Assembly: GCA_003567625.1 (NCBI GenBank)
Contig: PWZB01000104.1
Coordinates: 1 to 40,921, forward strand
Length of the DNA: 40,921 bases
Reading direction: 5' to 3'
Source: Bacteroidales bacterium
GTDB taxonomy: Bacteria > Bacteroidota > Bacteroidia > Bacteroidales > UBA7960
Shown here one piece after another: positions 39,240 to 40,921 of this stretch. Made by a program: the position numbers and the translations under genes. How positions within the stretch are numbered: the stretch's first letter is position 1; each line of letters opens with the position of its first letter. Under the pieces are notes generated by a model. That model was not told the origin of the DNA. It ran no database searches and saw nothing but the letters and a program-made list of their open reading frames with translations.

Positions 39240-39581
39240 TTATTTCTTATGATAACAAGGTTCTCTTAATGAGGCATCAAACCTCAATCCATGCGATTCT
39301 GCAAAATGTTGCATACTTTCAACATGTTCTTTGTAAGATAGGCGAATTCCCCCCAGAGAAGCTCTTATCGCCTGCCGACAATGAAATAGTTTCTCAACAT
39401 AATGTTTTTGAGATTGCGTATTTCCGCTCCTCAGACTTAACTCGAATTTCTGCAAAAGACTTTCGAGCTTTGATTTATGACATTTTTCAATGCAAGCTTT
39501 GTTTTGGTTTTGATGTTTTTCACCAGATGCAGTCAAGGATACATGAATTTCCTTTTCCTCATTAATAATTTGTTTTTTCAT
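39240..39581 (-). CDS. Hypothetical early protein
   Basis: A 113-residue basic protein (KACIEKCHKSKLESLLQKFELSLRSGN, then KHYVEKLFHCRQAIRASLGGI). Cys/His pairs may bind zinc. Second gene of the early operon after the Ner-like gene, 35 nt downstream. Unknown function. Confidence 0.62.
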   Translation of the reverse strand: MKKQIINEEKEIHVSLTASGEKHQNQNKACIEKCHKSKLESLLQKFELSLRSGNTQSQKHYVEKLFHCRQAIRASLGGIRLSYKEHVESMQHFAESHGLRFDASLREPCYHKK

Positions 39582-39616
39582 AGCTCATATTTTTTAGTTT
39601 ATAATTAAATAGTGTT

Positions 39617-39805
39617 TTATTGCTGTTTCAACAGCTCCTCGCGTTGCCTTATAATTTTTATAAGCGCCTCTTTTACCTTTTGATGCCTTTTGGCACCTGG
39701 GCGATTCAAGGTAACTTTTACATTATATTTTGTCAATCCTAACATCTCACCTGCCAACACGTAATCACCTTGACGTTTTTTTTGTTTTATTTCTTCTATT
39801 GTCAT
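39617..39805 (-). CDS. Small DNA-binding early regulator (Ner/Cro position)
   Basis: A protein of 62 residues from the Met at 39805 (MTIEEIKQKKRQGDYVLAGEMLGLTKYNV); the track start at 39838 lies inside the -7 element and is rejected. GDYVLAGEMLGLTKYNVKVTLNRPGAKRHQKVKEALIKII is a HTH-like pattern found in small Bacteroidota phage proteins. As first gene of the early operon it fits a Ner/Cro role. Confidence 0.65.
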   Translation of the reverse strand: MTIEEIKQKKRQGDYVLAGEMLGLTKYNVKVTLNRPGAKRHQKVKEALIKIIRQREELLKQQ

Positions 39806-39835
39806 TTTTTTAATAATTTTGTTTAATAATGAGTA

Positions 39836-39875
39836 CAAATATACAACATTAAGTTTGTATTATCCAAACCTTTGG
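39836..39875. promoter_or_regulatory. Divergent lysogeny switch
   Basis: For the early (minus) operon: TTTG, 21 nt, TATATTTG (plus 39865-39868 and 39836-39843). For the repressor (plus): TAAGTTTG (39850-39857) about 30 nt before its ATG. The two overlap on ATACAACATTAAGTTTGTAT (39841-39860), a dyad matching in 16 of 20 positions; CCAAACCTTTGG (39864-39875) is a second dyad. Confidence 0.6.
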
Positions 39876-39887
39876 TAATATTTTTTT

Positions 39888-40328
39888 ATGAAAAATTCAA
39901 TTTCATACCGCATATCTCTGATTATGAAAGAGTTTAATTTAAACAAAAACTCTTTTAGTAAAGCTATTGGAATATCTAATAACGTAACTATTGGAAGAAT
40001 AATCAACGAAGATAGGCAACCAAGCTATGAAGTTTTATACAAAATAATACAAACCTATGGTAGTATTAATAGCGATTGGCTTCTCACCGGCAAAGGTGAA
40101 ATGCTAAAAAGTTCAGAGCCTGCCCAAAGTCTTGCAGATAATGCAGAAAAGAATAAACCACCACCAGGCGATTGCAAGCTTTGTAAAGAGAAAGATAAGC
40201 ATATAGAATCTCTCAAGGAGCATGTTGACACTCTTAAGTTTGACCTTCACCGGTGCCGGTCACGCCTTGATGAATACGAACAAAAAAACCCGCCAAAAAA
40301 TGACGGGCAAAAAAGAAAGGCTGGCTAA
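39888..40328 (+). CDS. XRE-family phage repressor-like protein
   Basis: A 146-residue protein. The N-terminal HTH (EFNLNKNSFSKAIGISNNVTIGRIINEDRQPSYEVLYKIIQTY) is followed by SINSDWLLTGKGEML, a common CI-like block. The C-terminal half is a coiled coil (CKLCKEKDKHIESLKEHVDTLKFDLHRCRSRLDEYEQ) rather than a LexA-type peptidase, so induction would not use autocleavage. It is divergent from the early operon, so it is the likely lysogeny repressor. Confidence 0.82.
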   Translation: MKNSISYRISLIMKEFNLNKNSFSKAIGISNNVTIGRIINEDRQPSYEVLYKIIQTYGSINSDWLLTGKGEMLKSSEPAQSLADNAEKNKPPPGDCKLCKEKDKHIESLKEHVDTLKFDLHRCRSRLDEYEQKNPPKNDGQKRKAG

Positions 40329-40417
40329 TAAGTTAATAAATATACTACACCCGTGCAGCTACATATTTATATAACCGCAAAAAATACAAATTGTACACGC
40401 CACACACACGTTTTTAG

Positions 40418-40516
40418 AGTGCTGTTTTTAGTTAATTAACTGTATATCTTATATTTAAGTGTCGTTTTTGTTGTTTTATAAGTGCCATTTTATGGTATTA
40501 AGGGTCTGTTTTTAAC
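40418..40516. repeat. Four AGTG-type repeats (operator-like array)
   Basis: AGTGCTGTTTTTA, AGTGTCGTTTTTG, AGTGCCATTTTAT and AGGGTCTGTTTTTA start at 40418, 40458, 40481 and 40501, with spacings of 40, 23 and 20 nt. They form a repeated protein-binding-like array just after the repressor gene. No gene is visible in 40329-40921. Confidence 0.45.
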
Positions 40517-40587
40517 ACTTCTTTAACAGTATTTAACATGTTTTTGGGTATTAAAGCCCCTTCAATCCATCAAAAAATAACCTTTTT

Positions 40588-40623
40588 TGCCCCCCCAACT
40601 GCCCCCCCAACTGCCCCCCCAAC
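40588..40623. repeat. Three exact 12-bp tandem repeats
   Basis: TGCCCCCCCAAC occurs three times in perfect tandem. The C7 tracts are in a region otherwise rich in A/T. Confidence 0.9.
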
Positions 40624-40737
40624 TATCATTTTTCACTTTTTTCTGTCCTGGCATTTTGCCCGCACAAACCACCCCGGCAACGTCGTTTTTTTACCCTTAA
40701 AATACCAATAAAATAGCGTTTTAGGAGTGTTTTTTTG

Positions 40738-40821
40738 TATCTTTGGACACAACCAGCCACTAAGTGATTCCGTCTTTTAAAATAAAGGACATAAAACGGA
40801 CACAAATGGACATTTTGAAAT
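40738..40821. promoter_or_regulatory. Helically phased GGAC motifs and internal right-end site
   Basis: A TATCTTTG -7-like element (40738-40745) precedes GGAC motifs at 40745, 40787, 40798 and 40808; the last three are 11 and 10 bp apart. The last begins TGGACATTTTGAAAT (40807-40821), which matches the right-end site TGTACGTTTTGAAAT in 13 of 15 positions and lies 90 bp inside it. Likely transposase-binding sites. Confidence 0.5.
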
Positions 40822-40896
40822 AGAACCAGGTTTTTGTTATGTGTTTTGTTTTACTTTATCGACGGGGTTTCCGGGGTTTTTTGGTTATTTTTGTTT

Positions 40897-40909
40897 TGTA
40901 CGTTTTGAA
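40897..40909. promoter_or_regulatory. Right-end terminal site of the prophage
   Basis: TGTACGTTTTGAA is the inverted counterpart of TTCAAAGAGTACA at 9284-9296 and lies 12 bp from the window edge, as far as the left site lies from the RAYT break. Confidence 0.5.
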
Positions 40910-40921
40910 ATGTCGGCCATA

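Larger units (their letters stand above)
9272..40921. mobile_element. Mu-like (transposable) prophage, nearly complete or complete
   Basis: The block holds MuA-type transposase, MuB-type ATPase, GemA/gp16-like, DUF3164, terminase, DUF935 portal, MuF, gpG, protease/scaffold, capsid, lysis genes and a contractile (myovirus) tail set. The left end is set by RAYT truncation and by TTCAAAGAGTACA (9284-9296); the inverted counterpart TGTACGTTTTGAA (40897-40909) lies exactly as far (12 nt) from the right window edge. The outer 25 bp agree at 17 positions. The right end may therefore coincide with the window edge, but no target duplication can be checked. The size (31.6 kb) is plausible for the group. 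Most genes look intact. Confidence 0.88.

Noticed and set aside
39269-39565. 98-residue plus-strand ORF
   Set aside because: Antisense to the early 113-residue gene, whose operon context is better.
40588-40623. CRISPR-like array
   Set aside because: Three 12-bp tandem units without spacers are not a CRISPR array.

Overview
Organism. The window looks like Bacteroidota (probably an uncultured or little-studied Bacteroidales-like lineage). Several promoters carry the Bacteroidota -7 element TAnnTTTG, ribosome-binding sites are weak, and host genes (WtpA, MoeA, ORF6N protein, RAYT) have a Bacteroidota flavour. About 9.3 kb of host DNA is followed by about 31.6 kb of a Mu-like (transposable) prophage that runs to the right edge.

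Host part (1-9271). A molybdenum/tungsten cofactor neighbourhood lies on the minus strand: a truncated moeA, a ParB-like hypothetical, a ThiF/HesA/MoeB-family enzyme, an orphan MNT nucleotidyltransferase whose HEPN partner survives only as a 23-codon stub, and a WtpA tungstate-binding lipoprotein. A plus-strand type I restriction-modification operon follows: hsdM, an ORF6N gene, a class III nucleotide-cyclase-like gene, a small accessory ORF and hsdS. No hsdR is present. A REP palindrome sits in the hsdS 3' end, next to a truncated REP-associated transposase (RAYT) where the prophage begins.

Prophage (about 9272-40921). On the minus strand from 22.5 kb down to 9.3 kb: protease/scaffold, major capsid, lysis cassette (coiled-coil membrane protein, amidase, unimolecular spanin-like lipoprotein), sheath, tube, a frameshifting tail-assembly chaperone, tape measure, hub, spike, wedge and fibre genes. 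On the plus strand from 22.6 to 29.1 kb: small and large terminase, gp36-like, portal, a MuF protein with a C-terminal nuclease-like toxin domain, gpG-like and a neck protein. The two late blocks diverge from a 160-bp region holding two TTGTCAnnnTGACAA palindromes 21 bp apart. On the minus strand from 39.8 to 29.4 kb: early genes (Ner-like regulator, MuA-type transposase, MuB-type ATPase, RecA-like ATPase, DnaA-C-like HTH, DUF3164, HNH nuclease, DUF4406, GemA/gp16-like) ending in a lipoprotein plus membrane-protein cassette and a bidirectional terminator. A plus-strand Cro/CI-like repressor (39888-40328) faces the early operon across a compact switch. The last 590 bp have no gene but hold several repeat arrays and a likely terminal transposase-binding site.

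Most notable: the MuF toxin fusion without a visible immunity gene; the cyclase-like gene inside a type I RM operon; a canonical A_AAA_AAG frameshift site recovering an ORF missing from the track; the paired late-region palindromes; the u-spanin; and a duplicated promoter/leader beside a tRNA T-arm fragment upstream of the transposase. All function calls come from reading motifs by eye; no database search was run.
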